Of a stretch of DNA of 64,000 nt, positions 43,545 through 53,059 are shown piece after piece. The stretch's first letter is position 1. Every line of letters begins with the position of its first letter. The stretch lies in NCBI RefSeq assembly GCF_003667575.1, contig NZ_RCUY01000005.1, forward strand, positions 62,001 to 126,000, written 5' to 3'. The notes below the pieces were generated by a model. The model searched no databases. It had not been told where the DNA came from and saw nothing but the letters and a program-made list of their open reading frames with translations. Source of the stretch: Mycetocola lacteus (lineage in GTDB: Bacteria > Actinomycetota > Actinomycetes > Actinomycetales > Microbacteriaceae). Made by a program: the position numbers and the translations under genes.

Positions 43545-43841
43545 CTAAATACGGAGAAAGTTGTTTACGAGTGTCATCGCAATGAGGACACAGAACATTG
43601 TGATGCTCCACCCGAAGTCGAGCATCGCCCCACCGATTCGCACCGGAGGGAGGATCCGCCGAAAGAACCGAATCGGCGGATCCGTCACGGTGAACACGAT
43701 TTCCGCGATCACCATGAGGGCTCGGCCCGGACGCCAGCCCGGCCGGATGGAGCGGAAAAGCTCCAGCGCAAACCGCGCCCAGAGGATCAGAAAGTAGAGG
43801 AGGAGCAGGTTCCCAATAATGAACCGGAGAAGACCAATCAC
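43545..43841 (-). CDS. YggT-family membrane protein
   Basis: This 98-residue protein has two membrane segments (about 5-27 and 70-93) around the conserved loop TDPPIRFFRRILPPVRIGGAMLDFG, diagnostic of YggT/YlmG. Its role is linked to division or envelope through constant linkage to sepF and ftsZ, without a defined biochemical activity. GTG 43841 is 11 bp after the sepF stop. Confidence 0.92.
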   Translation of the reverse strand: MIGLLRFIIGNLLLLYFLILWARFALELFRSIRPGWRPGRALMVIAEIVFTVTDPPIRFFRRILPPVRIGGAMLDFGWSITMFCVLIAMTLVNNFLRI

Positions 43842-43852
43842 CGCGAAATCAA

Positions 43853-44365
43853 CTACTGCTGAGCGAAGAAGGTGTTCTCGGCGTCCGCGGACTCGGCCGC
43901 GTCACCCAGGATTGCCACGTGCTGCGGCGAGAGCAGGAATACTTTGCTGGTCACACGCTCGATCTTTCCGCCCAGGCCCTGGGAGAGGCCACTGGCGAAG
44001 TCGATCAGGCGACGCGCGTCACCGTCGCTCATCTGCGACAGGTTGATGATGACCGGCACTCCCTCGCGGAAGGTCTCGGCGATCACCTGGGCATCCTTGT
44101 ACTGCTTGGGGTGCACGGTGAGGATCTCGTTGAGCTCGTTCGGCGCGGCCTGACGGGTCACGGTCGGACGGCGCAACGGGGTGACCGAGGCACGCACGGG
44201 TGCCTGGACCGGAGCTACCGGAGCCGGAGCGGGTGCGGCACTGGCGGGCGCGGCGGGTTCGGCCGCCTGCGTCTGTGCGGCAGCCTTCTGCTGAGCCTCC
44301 TGATACTCGAGGTCATCATCAGCCAGTCCCAAATAGACCATGGTCTTCTTGAGCGGGTTGGACAT
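43853..44365 (-). CDS. sepF: Cell division protein SepF
   Basis: SepF anchors FtsZ to the membrane; in actinobacteria it is the main anchor because FtsA is missing. With ATG 44365 (GGAGG 5 bp upstream) it has 170 residues: an N-terminal segment ([18 protein letters not shown]), a Pro/Ala/Gln linker (about 25-75) and the SepF core (about 80-165) with [25 protein letters not shown]. The frame extends 26 codons upstream without family similarity. Confidence 0.95.
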   Translation of the reverse strand: MSNPLKKTMVYLGLADDDLEYQEAQQKAAAQTQAAEPAAPASAAPAPAPVAPVQAPVRASVTPLRRPTVTRQAAPNELNEILTVHPKQYKDAQVIAETFREGVPVIINLSQMSDGDARRLIDFASGLSQGLGGKIERVTSKVFLLSPQHVAILGDAAESADAENTFFAQQ

Positions 44366-44411
44366 TGGTACCTCCGATTTTCGCGCGGTTCTTAGGAAAA
44401 TGTTAACGTGG

Positions 44412-45170
44412 TCAGCGGCGATTGCCGGTGATTGCGGAACCAATTCTCAGGTGTGTCGCACCCTCGGCAATGGCTTCGGCAAAGTCGTGAGACATCCCGG
44501 CAGAGATATACCGGGCGTCTGGTTTGAGCGTACGCACGCGATCTGAGAGTTCGCGCAGACGCTCGAAGGCGATCCGCGGGTCGCCCTCCAGTGGTGCCAC
44601 GGCCATGACCCCCTGCAGGCTCAGGGCGGGTGCCTCGAGCACGCGGGTTGCCAGGGCGAGGACATCGTCGGGATGTACTCCGCCGCGGGCGGGATCATCG
44701 GTCAGGTTGACCTGGATGAACCCGGGCAGCGGGGGTGCGTCGGGGAACTCGGGGTCCACCTGGGCGAGGGCATCCACGACGCTGGCTCGATCCAGCGAGT
44801 GCACGCTGCTGGCATAGCGCCGCACCTGGCGTGCCTTCTTGGACTGGAGCTGGCCGATAAAGTGCCAGCGCAAACCGGTAAGATCCACGGTTTCCTCGGC
44901 CTTGTCCCGGGCCTCCTGATGGCGGTTCTCCCCCACGTCCCGCACGCCGAGGGCATACAGGTCGCGGACGAGATCAGCCGGATGGAACTTGGTGACCACG
45001 ATCGTGGTGATGTCCTCGGGACTGCGGCCCGCGGTACGGGCGGCAGACTCGATCCGTGCGGTCATCTCGGCCAGCGCGATAGCGCGGCCAGGATCGGTGA
45101 GTACCGGGGTGGATGCCGCAGCGGCGGCGAGGGAATTTCCCTCGCCGCCGGCGGGCACACTGAGCGTCAT
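44412..45170 (-). CDS. YggS-family PLP-binding protein
   Basis: This PLP homeostasis protein (PLPBP/YggS/YlmE) is a TIM barrel that binds pyridoxal phosphate but has no known reaction. In the 252-residue protein the PLP Lys is Lys61 in [31 protein letters not shown] and the phosphate-binding late [22 protein letters not shown] follow. The first 30 residues are an Ala-rich extension. It lies 15 bp after ftsZ. Confidence 0.93.
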   Translation of the reverse strand: MTLSVPAGGEGNSLAAAAASTPVLTDPGRAIALAEMTARIESAARTAGRSPEDITTIVVTKFHPADLVRDLYALGVRDVGENRHQEARDKAEETVDLTGLRWHFIGQLQSKKARQVRRYASSVHSLDRASVVDALAQVDPEFPDAPPLPGFIQVNLTDDPARGGVHPDDVLALATRVLEAPALSLQGVMAVAPLEGDPRIAFERLRELSDRVRTLKPDARYISAGMSHDFAEAIAEGATHLRIGSAITGNRR

Positions 45171-45185
45171 GCGGAAAATCTCTAG

Positions 45186-46349
45186 TTACTTGAGGAAGTC
45201 CGGGATGTCCAGCTCGGCCGAGTCGGCGAATGCCGGGTCGGCGGTGGCCGGCGGGGTGTCGAGGTTCTCGGCGGTGACGTTCCAGCCCGAGGCCGGCTCG
45301 TCGACGATCATCTCGGTCGCGGCAACCTCCTCGGTCGAGGTCAGAACCCCGCCCGCACCGATCTTCGCGTCCTTCATGGCCTCGACGTTCTTCGCCGGCG
45401 GTTCGCCGCCGTCAAAGCCCGCAGCGATGACCGTAACGCGCACCTCGTCGCCGAGGCTGTCGTCGATCACGGTACCGAAGATGATGTTTGCCTCGGGGTG
45501 GACGGCCTCCTGGACCAGACGCGCGGCGTCGTTGATCTCGAAGATACCCAGGTTGGATCCACCCTGAATCGAGAGCAGCACACCGTGTGCACCCTCGATT
45601 GAGGCTTCCAGCAGCGGCGATGCCACGGCGAGCTCGGCGGCCTTGATTGCGCGGTCTGCACCGCGCGAGGAACCGATACCCATCAGCGCGGAGCCCGCAC
45701 CCTGCATGACCGACTTGACGTCGGCGAAGTCGAGGTTGATCAGACCCGGGGTCGTGATCAGGTCGGTGATGCCCTGGACACCGGCGAGCAGCACCTGGTC
45801 GGCGGTGGCGAAGGCTTCCACCATGGAGATGCCGCGGTCGCTGATTTCCAGCAGGCGGTCGTTCGGCACCACGATGAGGGTGTCGACCTCTTCCTTGAGC
45901 TTGGCCACACCAAGCTCGGCCTGGGCCTGACGGCGGCGACCCTCGAATCCGAAGGGCTTGGTCACCACACCGATGGTCAGGGCTCCGATCGACTTGGCGA
46001 TGCGTGCGACGACGGGGGCGCCACCGGTTCCGGTTCCACCACCCTCTCCCGCGGTCACAAAGACCATGTCGGCGCCGGCGAGGGCGTTCTCGATTTCCTC
46101 GGCGTGGTCCTCGGCGGCACGGCGGCCCACCTCGGGGTCTGCGCCGGCACCGAGGCCGCGGGTCAGCTCACGGCCGACGTCGAGCTTGACGTCGGCGTCA
46201 CTCATCAAGAGCGCCTGGGCGTCGGTGTTAATGGCGATGAATTCAACGCCGCGGAGGCCAAGCTCGATCATGCGGTTGACGGCGTTCACGCCGCCTCCGC
46301 CGATGCCGACGACCTTGATCTCGGCGAGGTAGTTCTGGTTTGCTGTCAC
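45186..46349 (-). CDS. ftsZ: Cell division protein FtsZ
   Basis: FtsZ is the tubulin-like GTPase that forms the Z ring. The 387-residue protein has the GTP-binding GGGTGTG at 103-109, the T7-loop region [12 protein letters not shown], and a C-terminal conserved peptide ELDIPDFLK, preceded by an acidic variable linker (about 315-375). GTG 46349 has GGAGG 6 bp upstream. A terminator separates it from ftsQ, so it must have its own promoter in the roughly 150 bp upstream. Confidence 0.98.
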   Translation of the reverse strand: MTANQNYLAEIKVVGIGGGGVNAVNRMIELGLRGVEFIAINTDAQALLMSDADVKLDVGRELTRGLGAGADPEVGRRAAEDHAEEIENALAGADMVFVTAGEGGGTGTGGAPVVARIAKSIGALTIGVVTKPFGFEGRRRQAQAELGVAKLKEEVDTLIVVPNDRLLEISDRGISMVEAFATADQVLLAGVQGITDLITTPGLINLDFADVKSVMQGAGSALMGIGSSRGADRAIKAAELAVASPLLEASIEGAHGVLLSIQGGSNLGIFEINDAARLVQEAVHPEANIIFGTVIDDSLGDEVRVTVIAAGFDGGEPPAKNVEAMKDAKIGAGGVLTSTEEVAATEMIVDEPASGWNVTAENLDTPPATADPAFADSAELDIPDFLK

Positions 46350-46454
46350 GTCGACCTCCGGTGAGAACTTTCAACCTCTACTTGAGGCTTAAAGTTATGC
46401 TCAGTATGCATTTCCTTCCCCTGACGGTATGCCCAACGAACGCTCCCGCGCCGC

Positions 46455-46472
46455 CGACACGCCCGCGTGTCG
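46455..46472. promoter_or_regulatory. Palindrome upstream of ftsZ
   Basis: CGACACGC-CC-GCGTGTCG has perfect 8-bp arms. It lies about 105 bp before the ftsZ start, between the ftsQ terminator and any ftsZ promoter, and is a candidate operator. Confidence 0.35.
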
Positions 46473-46496
46473 AGAGTTTCCCGGCAAAGATGGGAA

Positions 46497-46529
46497 AAAC
46501 CGCCCGGACCGGGTGGTCCAGGGCGGTTT
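46497..46529 (-). terminator. Terminator of ftsQ, upstream of ftsZ
   Basis: A 9-bp outer stem (46497-46505 with 46521-46529) and a 5-bp inner stem (46506-46510 with 46515-46519) are followed on the minus strand by a T run. It begins 19 bp after the ftsQ stop. Confidence 0.85.
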
Positions 46530-46548
46530 CCCAGGCAGATTTCCTGGC

Positions 46549-47814
46549 CTAGCCGACCACACCAATCTCCGGCGAGGTCACGTTAAAGCGCTGCGCGTCG
46601 GGCTGGGCTCGCATCAGGGCCTCCAAAAGCTTCGCCTTGACCACCCCATCGCTCGCATCGCCCCACAGCACCACCGTCTCCGAATCGACGAGCCCGAAGG
46701 TGACATCGTCCCGCGTGGTGGCACCGATCGAGGACACCTTGGCCCGCAGGTCTTCGGGCATCGCGCGCAGTACCGCGGCCGCGGCACGGAACGCGTCCAT
46801 TGACTTCGCTCGATCCACGGTGATCACCGGATAGTCGGCGGGCTTTTCCCCGGTGCGTTCGATCACCACACCGGCGGCATCCACGAGCTCAAACCCTCCG
46901 TCCACGGCCACCACCCCGACCGGGGTGCGTTCCACGATGCGCAGGATCAGCGTCGAGGGCGGGCTAGATTCCACCCGGTAGGACTCGATCAGCGGGAACT
47001 CGGTGAGTACGGCCTTGATCGCGCTCTGATCCACCAGCGGGAACGGGGTACCCAGCTCTCCGGAAAGCTTGTGTTCCAGGGCGGAGGCGCTGAGCCGATC
47101 GGTGCCGCGCACCTCGATCTTGCGCACCGAGAGGATCGGGGTATAACTCACGATCAACGCGAGCAGCGCCACGACCGCTACCGATCCGAGACCGATCAGC
47201 CAGGCTCGGCGACGACGTCGACTCCGCACGGTGAAGCGACGCACCTCGGCGCGCTCGAACCGCTTCCGCTCACGGCGCGCCTCCCGCGCGGTCTGCGCCG
47301 CACGCTCGGGAGCCGGTGCGACCTGGTCCTCGCGACGAGGAGCATCCGTGCCGCGCGGTTCGGAGAGGCCCGCGGGAATCGTGGGTGCGCGCAGCGCCGA
47401 GAGGTCCTGGGTGGCCTCATCGTCGCCGCGAGCGGAGACCGTTTCGCCTCCTCGGTCGGCAGGCGACGACGAGACGGGGTGTTCGGCAGCGTTCCGCGGC
47501 GCGGAGGGCTTGGCGTTTTCCGCCGCCGTCGCATCGGCTGCCTGGGCCCCGGCCGCGGCCCGGGCACGCGAGAGCGCCTCGGCTACCCACCCGGTTGGCG
47601 AGGAGGTATCTCGCGTGCTTGAGGTGTCGGGCGAGCTCGGCCGTCCGGACTCCGAGCTAACGGGTGATTCCCCGGCCGACTCGACGGTTTGTCGGTTAGC
47701 CGCACCCTCATCCGCGGTGGGCTCGACCGGCGACGCCTCGTCCCGGGCGGGACGACGCGTGTTCTTTCCCTCACCGGATGCGGGCGTGTGCGGGATTCCG
47801 GACGGGCGCTTCAC
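46549..47814 (-). CDS. ftsQ: Cell division protein FtsQ with long disordered N-terminus
   Basis: FtsQ is a bitopic divisome protein. The 421-residue protein has about 200 disordered residues rich in Ser, Pro, Thr, Glu and Arg, a basic stretch RSRRRRRAWLI, one membrane segment (about 200-222), the POTRA domain (ILSVRKIEVRGTDRLSASALEHKL onwards) and the FtsQ/DivIB domain. GTG 47814 follows the murC TAG with no gap. The cytoplasmic tail is much longer than in E. coli FtsQ (about 25 residues). Confidence 0.93.
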   Translation of the reverse strand: MKRPSGIPHTPASGEGKNTRRPARDEASPVEPTADEGAANRQTVESAGESPVSSESGRPSSPDTSSTRDTSSPTGWVAEALSRARAAAGAQAADATAAENAKPSAPRNAAEHPVSSSPADRGGETVSARGDDEATQDLSALRAPTIPAGLSEPRGTDAPRREDQVAPAPERAAQTAREARRERKRFERAEVRRFTVRSRRRRRAWLIGLGSVAVVALLALIVSYTPILSVRKIEVRGTDRLSASALEHKLSGELGTPFPLVDQSAIKAVLTEFPLIESYRVESSPPSTLILRIVERTPVGVVAVDGGFELVDAAGVVIERTGEKPADYPVITVDRAKSMDAFRAAAAVLRAMPEDLRAKVSSIGATTRDDVTFGLVDSETVVLWGDASDGVVKAKLLEALMRAQPDAQRFNVTSPEIGVVG

Positions 47815-49215
47815 CTAGTTGCCGTGTTCCTCGAGGGAGGTCAGCACCTGCGGGATGATCTTATACACATCGCCACAGCCCAGGGTCACCACAAAGTCAC
47901 CGGGACGGGCAACGGTGGCCACATAGTCGGCGGCCGCCTGCCAGTCGGCCTCATAGTGCACGCGGGTGGGGTCCTCCCAGCGGGAGGAGACGATCTCTCC
48001 GGTCACGCCGGGGATCGGGTCCTCGCGGGCGGCGCAGATGTCCAGCACCACGGTGTGGTCGGCCACGCGCTCAAGCACCTCGGCGAACTCGCCCGCCAGG
48101 GCCATCGTGCGGCTGAAGAGGTGCGGCTGCTGGATCGCAATGATGCGCCCCTCCCCCACCACGTCGCGGGCGGCGGTCAGCGCGGCCTCAACCTCGGTCG
48201 GGTGGTGGGCGTAGTCGTCATACACGCTCACGCCGGAGGCCACACCGTGCAGGTCGAAGCGGCGCTGGGTGCCACCGAATTCGGCGACGGCGGCCAGCGC
48301 GGCGGCCGGATCGAAGCCCAGGCCGATCAGCACGGTTACCGCACCCGCGGCATTCAGGGCATTGTGGTGACCGGGAACCTTCAGGGTGGCCACATGGTCC
48401 ACTCCCTGGTAGGTCAGGGTGAAGGTCACGTTGCCGTCGGTGAGGACATTGTGCACGCGCACGGTGGCATCCTCGGCCTCCCCGAAACTCAGCACGCGGG
48501 TGTCCGCGGAGAACTGCGCGGTGATCCGCTTGGCACCGGGATCATCCGAGGAGATCGCCACAAACTCGCTGGTCTTCTCGGCGAACTCCACAAAGGCCGC
48601 GTCAAACGCGTCGAGACTGCCGTAGTGGTCCAGGTGATCGGTATCCACGTTGGTGATCAGTGCCACCGCGGTGTCATACAGCAGGAAAGAGCCGTCGGAC
48701 TCGTCGGCTTCCAGCACAAACAGCTCGCCGGTGCCGCCGTCGCTGGAGACACCGAAGGGTTCGATCACGCCGCCGTTGACAAAGCTGGGGCTCTCGCCAA
48801 GGCCCAGCAGGCCGGTGACCAGCATGCCGGTCGAGGTGGTCTTGCCGTGAGCGCCGGCGACGGCGACCAGGCGCTTGCCCCGGGTCAGCCCGGCCAAGGC
48901 CTGCGAACGGTGCAGCACCGGAATACCGTTGTCGATCGCATAGCGGTACTCGGGGTTCTCCGGCCACAGCGCGCTCGTCACCACCAGGGTGTCCGCGCCC
49001 ACCGCGTTGGCGGCGTCATGGCCCACCGAGGTGGTGGCACCCAGCTCACGCAGGCTCGCCAGCTTGGGCGAGTCCTCACGGTCCGAACCCGACACCTCAA
49101 AGCCCGCCTGCAGGTACATGCGTGCGATGCCGCTCATGCCCGAGCCGCCGATGCCCACAAAGTGCAGACGGCCGAGGTTTTCGGGAATCTCTACCGAGAA
49201 GTCCGGTTTGATCAC
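47815..49215 (-). CDS. murC: UDP-N-acetylmuramate--L-alanine ligase
   Basis: MurC adds the first amino acid of the peptidoglycan stem to UDP-MurNAc. With GTG 49215 (AAGGAGG about 9 bp upstream) it has 466 residues: an N-terminal UDP-binding domain ([14 protein letters not shown]), a central ATP-binding domain with [14 protein letters not shown], and a C-terminal amino-acid-binding domain with [10 protein letters not shown]. The frame is open for 9 more codons, but the ribosome-binding site favours the GTG. Confidence 0.96.
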   Translation of the reverse strand: MIKPDFSVEIPENLGRLHFVGIGGSGMSGIARMYLQAGFEVSGSDREDSPKLASLRELGATTSVGHDAANAVGADTLVVTSALWPENPEYRYAIDNGIPVLHRSQALAGLTRGKRLVAVAGAHGKTTSTGMLVTGLLGLGESPSFVNGGVIEPFGVSSDGGTGELFVLEADESDGSFLLYDTAVALITNVDTDHLDHYGSLDAFDAAFVEFAEKTSEFVAISSDDPGAKRITAQFSADTRVLSFGEAEDATVRVHNVLTDGNVTFTLTYQGVDHVATLKVPGHHNALNAAGAVTVLIGLGFDPAAALAAVAEFGGTQRRFDLHGVASGVSVYDDYAHHPTEVEAALTAARDVVGEGRIIAIQQPHLFSRTMALAGEFAEVLERVADHTVVLDICAAREDPIPGVTGEIVSSRWEDPTRVHYEADWQAAADYVATVARPGDFVVTLGCGDVYKIIPQVLTSLEEHGN

Positions 49216-49272
49216 GATGTGTTTCCTCCTTCGCGGGTGCACCCCGCGCTGTAAATATGTGTGCGGCCGGGA

Positions 49273-50349
49273 CTAACCCTCGGCCACGGCCTCATCGATC
49301 ACCGCGATCAGGCGCTCGGTCCCGTCCAGGCTGCCCATCAGACGCGACTGTACAGCCATATCCTGAACGCGAGTTCGGTCACCCAGCAGCGGGATCAGCG
49401 TGTCGCGCACCCACGCGGGGGTGAAGTCGGCGTCATTAACCAGCAGCGCACCGCCGGCACGCACGGCGTCGGCCGCGTTGAAGCGCTGCTCGCCGTTACC
49501 CACCGGGTAGGGAATGTAGGCGGCGGGAATACCCAGCGCCGAAATCTCACTCACGGTCGCGGCTCCGGCACGCGAGACGGCGAAGTCGGCCACGGCGAGG
49601 GCCAGGTCCATTCGGTCGCAGTACTCGATCACCCGGTAGCTGGGGGCGCCGGTGTCGCGCAGGTCGGAGCGTCCACCGACGATGTGCAGGATCTGGAAGC
49701 CCGCGGCCACAATCTGCTCTTGCGAGGAGGCGATGGTCTGGTTGAGCTTGCGGGCACCGGTGGAACCACCGGTGACCAGCAGCGTGCGCAGCTTCGGATC
49801 CAGACCAAACAGCTCATAGCCTTCGGCCCGGGCGCTGTCGCGCTCGAGGTTCACGATCTCGCTGCGCAGCGGCATGCCCACATAGCTACTCCCCCGCAGC
49901 CGGGTGCCGTGGAAGGCAACACCGATGTGATCGGTGTAGCGAGCACCGGCCTTATTGGCCAGGCCCGGCTTGGCATTGGCCTCGTGGATGACCAGTGGGG
50001 TCTTGGTGCGCTTGGCCGCGCGGTAGGCGGGCGCGGAGGCATAGCCGCCGTAGCCGATCACCACGTCAATGTTGCGGTCGCGGATGATCCGCTCCACATC
50101 CCCCACGGCTCGGCGGAAGCGGGCGGGGAAGCTGAAGGCGGCACCGTTGAGGCGGCGCGGGAAGGGCAGACGCTCGATGGTCAGCAGCTCATAGCCGCGG
50201 GCGGGGACGAGGCGCGCCTCGAGTCCCTCCTTGGTTCCCAGAACAAAGATCTGAGCCTGGGGATCGCGGGCACGCAGGGCGTCCGCGGTGGCGAGCAGCG
50301 GGTTCACGTGGCCCGCGGTTCCACCTCCGGCGAGAAGGTAGTTGGTCAT
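49273..50349 (-). CDS. murG: Lipid II synthase MurG
   Basis: MurG transfers GlcNAc from UDP-GlcNAc to lipid I on the inner membrane face. The 358-residue GT-B enzyme has the glycine loop LAGGGTAGHVNPLLATADALR at about 6-26, VIGYGGYASAPAYRAAKRTKTPLVIHEANA in the N-domain, VTGGSTGARKLNQ at about 190-202 and FAVSRAGAATVSEISALG in the donor site. It starts at ATG 50349, 3 bp after the ftsW stop. Confidence 0.97.
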   Translation of the reverse strand: MTNYLLAGGGTAGHVNPLLATADALRARDPQAQIFVLGTKEGLEARLVPARGYELLTIERLPFPRRLNGAAFSFPARFRRAVGDVERIIRDRNIDVVIGYGGYASAPAYRAAKRTKTPLVIHEANAKPGLANKAGARYTDHIGVAFHGTRLRGSSYVGMPLRSEIVNLERDSARAEGYELFGLDPKLRTLLVTGGSTGARKLNQTIASSQEQIVAAGFQILHIVGGRSDLRDTGAPSYRVIEYCDRMDLALAVADFAVSRAGAATVSEISALGIPAAYIPYPVGNGEQRFNAADAVRAGGALLVNDADFTPAWVRDTLIPLLGDRTRVQDMAVQSRLMGSLDGTERLIAVIDEAVAEG

Positions 50350-50352
50350 GGA

Positions 50353-51558
50353 TTACTCCGATTTCTGGGCGGAGACGACGGACGCCTCACGCATGTTATT
50401 TTGCGACTGCCCCCGGGCGAAGGATAGCACCACTCCGATGGCGGCAAGCGAGGTGATCAGCGCGGTACCACCCTGGGAGAGCAGCGGGAGTGGCACACCG
50501 AGAACCGGCAACAGACGCAGCACCACCGCGATGTTCACGAGGGCCTGGCCGACGATCCACACCAGGATCGCACCCGTGGTGATGCGCACCATCGGGTCGG
50601 TGGCCGAGCGAATCACCCGGATGAAGCCGATGGTCAGCAGGGTAAAGAGGGCGAGGACCACGATCGCGCCGATCAGGCCGAGCTCCTCACCGATTATGGC
50701 AAAGATGTAGTCGTTGGAGGCCGCGGGCAGCCAGGAGAACTTCTCCCGCGAGTTACCGAGGCCCAGCCCAAACACGCCACCGTTGGCCAGCGCCCAGGTG
50801 CCGTGCAGGGGCTGCCAGCACAGACCGTTATAGTCGGCGCAGCCCTCCTCCAGGAACGAGCCGATGCGGTCGGTACGGTTCTGGCTGGTCATCACGAAGA
50901 AAATCACGGCCACACCGGCCAACAAAATCGGCACGGCCAGGTAGCGCAGCTTGACGTTGGCAAAGAACAGGCCGCCAAACACCAGCACGGCCATGATCAT
51001 CACGGTACCGAGGTCGTGGCCCAGCTGGACCAGCCCGAGAGCCACGATCGACACCGGAACCACCGGGATCACCACGTGACGCCAGTTATCCAGCATGTTG
51101 TACTTGCGGCCGAGGACCACGCCGAGCCAGATACACAGCGCGAGCTTGACGGCTTCGGAGGGCTGAGCGGTAAAGACACCCAGGGAGATCCAGTTTCGGT
51201 TACCACCGTCTTCGATACCCAGCGGTGTGAAGACCAGCAGCTGCAGCATCAGGGTGATCCCCAGCAGGACCCACGCCCACTTCTTCCAGAACTCCAGGCT
51301 GAACCGGCTGATGATCAGCATCAGCGGAATCCCGATCACCGCGAAGGTGGCCTGCTTCCAGAACCCCCCAAAGAAGCCCTTATCGTCCAGCCAGGAGTCC
51401 ACGCTCGAGGCGGAGAGGACCATAACCAGGCCGATCAGCACCAGGAAGATCGTGGTGCCCAGCAGCAGGTAGTAGGTGGAGGACTGCGGGGAAAACAGCT
51501 TGCCCACACTCACCCGGGCGGTGGTTTTATCCTGCGGTGTGCTCACCGGAGAGTCCAC
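50353..51558 (-). CDS. ftsW: Peptidoglycan polymerase FtsW
   Basis: FtsW is the SEDS glycosyltransferase that polymerises lipid II at the septum with FtsI. With GTG 51558 (GGGAGG about 8 bp upstream) it has 401 residues and about ten membrane segments. WLPAASNDYIFAIIGEELGLIGA and the late PVLGVPLPLLSQGGTALI are SEDS signatures. The start lies inside murD, giving a 32-bp overlap; an alternative start at 51609 would lengthen it by 17 residues. Confidence 0.95.
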   Translation of the reverse strand: MDSPVSTPQDKTTARVSVGKLFSPQSSTYYLLLGTTIFLVLIGLVMVLSASSVDSWLDDKGFFGGFWKQATFAVIGIPLMLIISRFSLEFWKKWAWVLLGITLMLQLLVFTPLGIEDGGNRNWISLGVFTAQPSEAVKLALCIWLGVVLGRKYNMLDNWRHVVIPVVPVSIVALGLVQLGHDLGTVMIMAVLVFGGLFFANVKLRYLAVPILLAGVAVIFFVMTSQNRTDRIGSFLEEGCADYNGLCWQPLHGTWALANGGVFGLGLGNSREKFSWLPAASNDYIFAIIGEELGLIGAIVVLALFTLLTIGFIRVIRSATDPMVRITTGAILVWIVGQALVNIAVVLRLLPVLGVPLPLLSQGGTALITSLAAIGVVLSFARGQSQNNMREASVVSAQKSE

Positions 51559-53044
51559 TGGCGCTTCCTCCCCACTTCTCGATGACCGCGGCCGCAAAGC
51601 GGGTTCCACGATCGGCGTAGCTCACAAACTGGTCCATCGATGCCGCGGCCGGAGCCAGCAGAACGGTGTCGCCCTCCTGCGCCAGTTCGGCGGCCAGTTC
51701 GACCGCCTGCGGCATGACATCTCCAGTTTCCGCTGCCGTGACCTCAACCAGGCTCACCTCGGGGGCGTGTCGCGCGAACGCGTCCCGCAACTCGTCCCGC
51801 TCGGCCCCGATCAGGACCACTCCGCGCAGGCGCGGGGCGAAGTCGGTGATCAGATCATCGAGGTGGGCACCCTTAAGCAGCCCACCGACAATCCAGACCA
51901 CGGAGCCGAAGGCACCGAGCGAGGCGCGCGCCGCGTGGGCGTTGGTGGCCTTGGAATCATCGATCCAGTGGATACCGTGGGCCTCCAGGATGGACTCCAC
52001 CCGGTGGGCGTCCGCGCGGAAGGTCGACAGCGCGGTGTTGATCGACTCGGGGGTGATCCCCACCGAGCGGGCTAGGGCGCTGGCGGCCAGCACGTCCTCA
52101 ACCAGGTGCGGGGCACCCAGGCCGCGCTTGGCCAGGTCCTCGACGGTGATCAGTTCGAGGGCCGAGTGGTGGCGGTCCTCGTGGAAGGCGCGATCCACCA
52201 GGATCCCCTCCACCACACCCACATCGCTGGGTCCGGGCACACCGAGGTCAAATCCGATGGCGCGGGCACCGTCACGGACATCGGCCGCGCGAACCATCTC
52301 CTCGGTCACCACATCGGCCTTGTTGTACACGCAGGCGTTGGCCACGTTCTCGTAGACGAACCCCTTGGCGGCGATGTAGCTCTGCAGCCCACCGTGCCAA
52401 TCGAGGTGATCGTCGGCGATGTTCAGGCACACCGCGGAAATCGGCTCAAGCGGGGTCTTCCCTGCCTGGACGGCCAGGTAGTGCAGCTGGAAGCTGGAGA
52501 GCTCCACCACAAAGAAGTCGAATCCCTCGGGGTCGCGCACGGCGTCCAGGACCGGCACACCGATGTTTCCACACGGGGCAACCTTGAACCCCTGGGCGGC
52601 AATCATCGAGGCCGTCAGCTGGGTTGTGGTGGTCTTGCCGTTGGTTCCGGTGACCAGGATCCACTCGGCCGGGGTCCCGACCTTATCGCGCACTCGCCAG
52701 GCCAGCTCAATGTCGCCCCAGACGGGGACGTGGGTCTCGGCGGCCCAGCGCACCAGCGGGTGGTCCGGGCGGAAGCCCGGGGACACGATCAGTAGGTCTG
52801 CGTTGTGGGCACTCAGCTCCGCGGGAACCGAGCCGAGGTCTCCGGTGTACAGGGTTGCCCCGATCACCGGGACCAGGCGGGCCAGGTCACTCTCGGCCGA
52901 CTCGGCCAGTACCAGAACCTCGGCTCCGAGCTCGGTCAGGGTATCGGCCACCGAGAATCCGGTTTTACCGAGGCCCAGGACCGCGACCCGCAGGCCCTTC
53001 CAGTCCGAGTACCAGCTGTTGAGGGAATCAAGCGATGCAGTCAT
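51527..53044 (-). CDS. murD: UDP-N-acetylmuramoylalanine--D-glutamate ligase
   Basis: MurD adds D-Glu to UDP-MurNAc-L-Ala. The 505-residue ligase has an N-terminal Rossmann domain (RVAVLGLGKTGFSVADTL), the ATP-binding VTGTNGKTTTTQL, the HLDWHGG segment near the carbamylated-Lys site, and DDSKATNAHAARASL in the C-terminal domain. The start lies 15 bp after the mraY-distal gene boundary order murD-mraY, on the same transcript. Confidence 0.96.
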   Translation of the reverse strand: MTASLDSLNSWYSDWKGLRVAVLGLGKTGFSVADTLTELGAEVLVLAESAESDLARLVPVIGATLYTGDLGSVPAELSAHNADLLIVSPGFRPDHPLVRWAAETHVPVWGDIELAWRVRDKVGTPAEWILVTGTNGKTTTTQLTASMIAAQGFKVAPCGNIGVPVLDAVRDPEGFDFFVVELSSFQLHYLAVQAGKTPLEPISAVCLNIADDHLDWHGGLQSYIAAKGFVYENVANACVYNKADVVTEEMVRAADVRDGARAIGFDLGVPGPSDVGVVEGILVDRAFHEDRHHSALELITVEDLAKRGLGAPHLVEDVLAASALARSVGITPESINTALSTFRADAHRVESILEAHGIHWIDDSKATNAHAARASLGAFGSVVWIVGGLLKGAHLDDLITDFAPRLRGVVLIGAERDELRDAFARHAPEVSLVEVTAAETGDVMPQAVELAAELAQEGDTVLLAPAAASMDQFVSYADRGTRFAAAVIEKWGGSASGLSGEHTAG

Positions 53045-53059
53045 ACGTTCTTTCTTGGC

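Noticed and set aside
51527..51558. Possible frameshift at the murD-ftsW junction
   Set aside because: Both proteins are complete; the 32-bp overlap comes from the ftsW GTG lying inside the end of murD, with a good ribosome-binding site.
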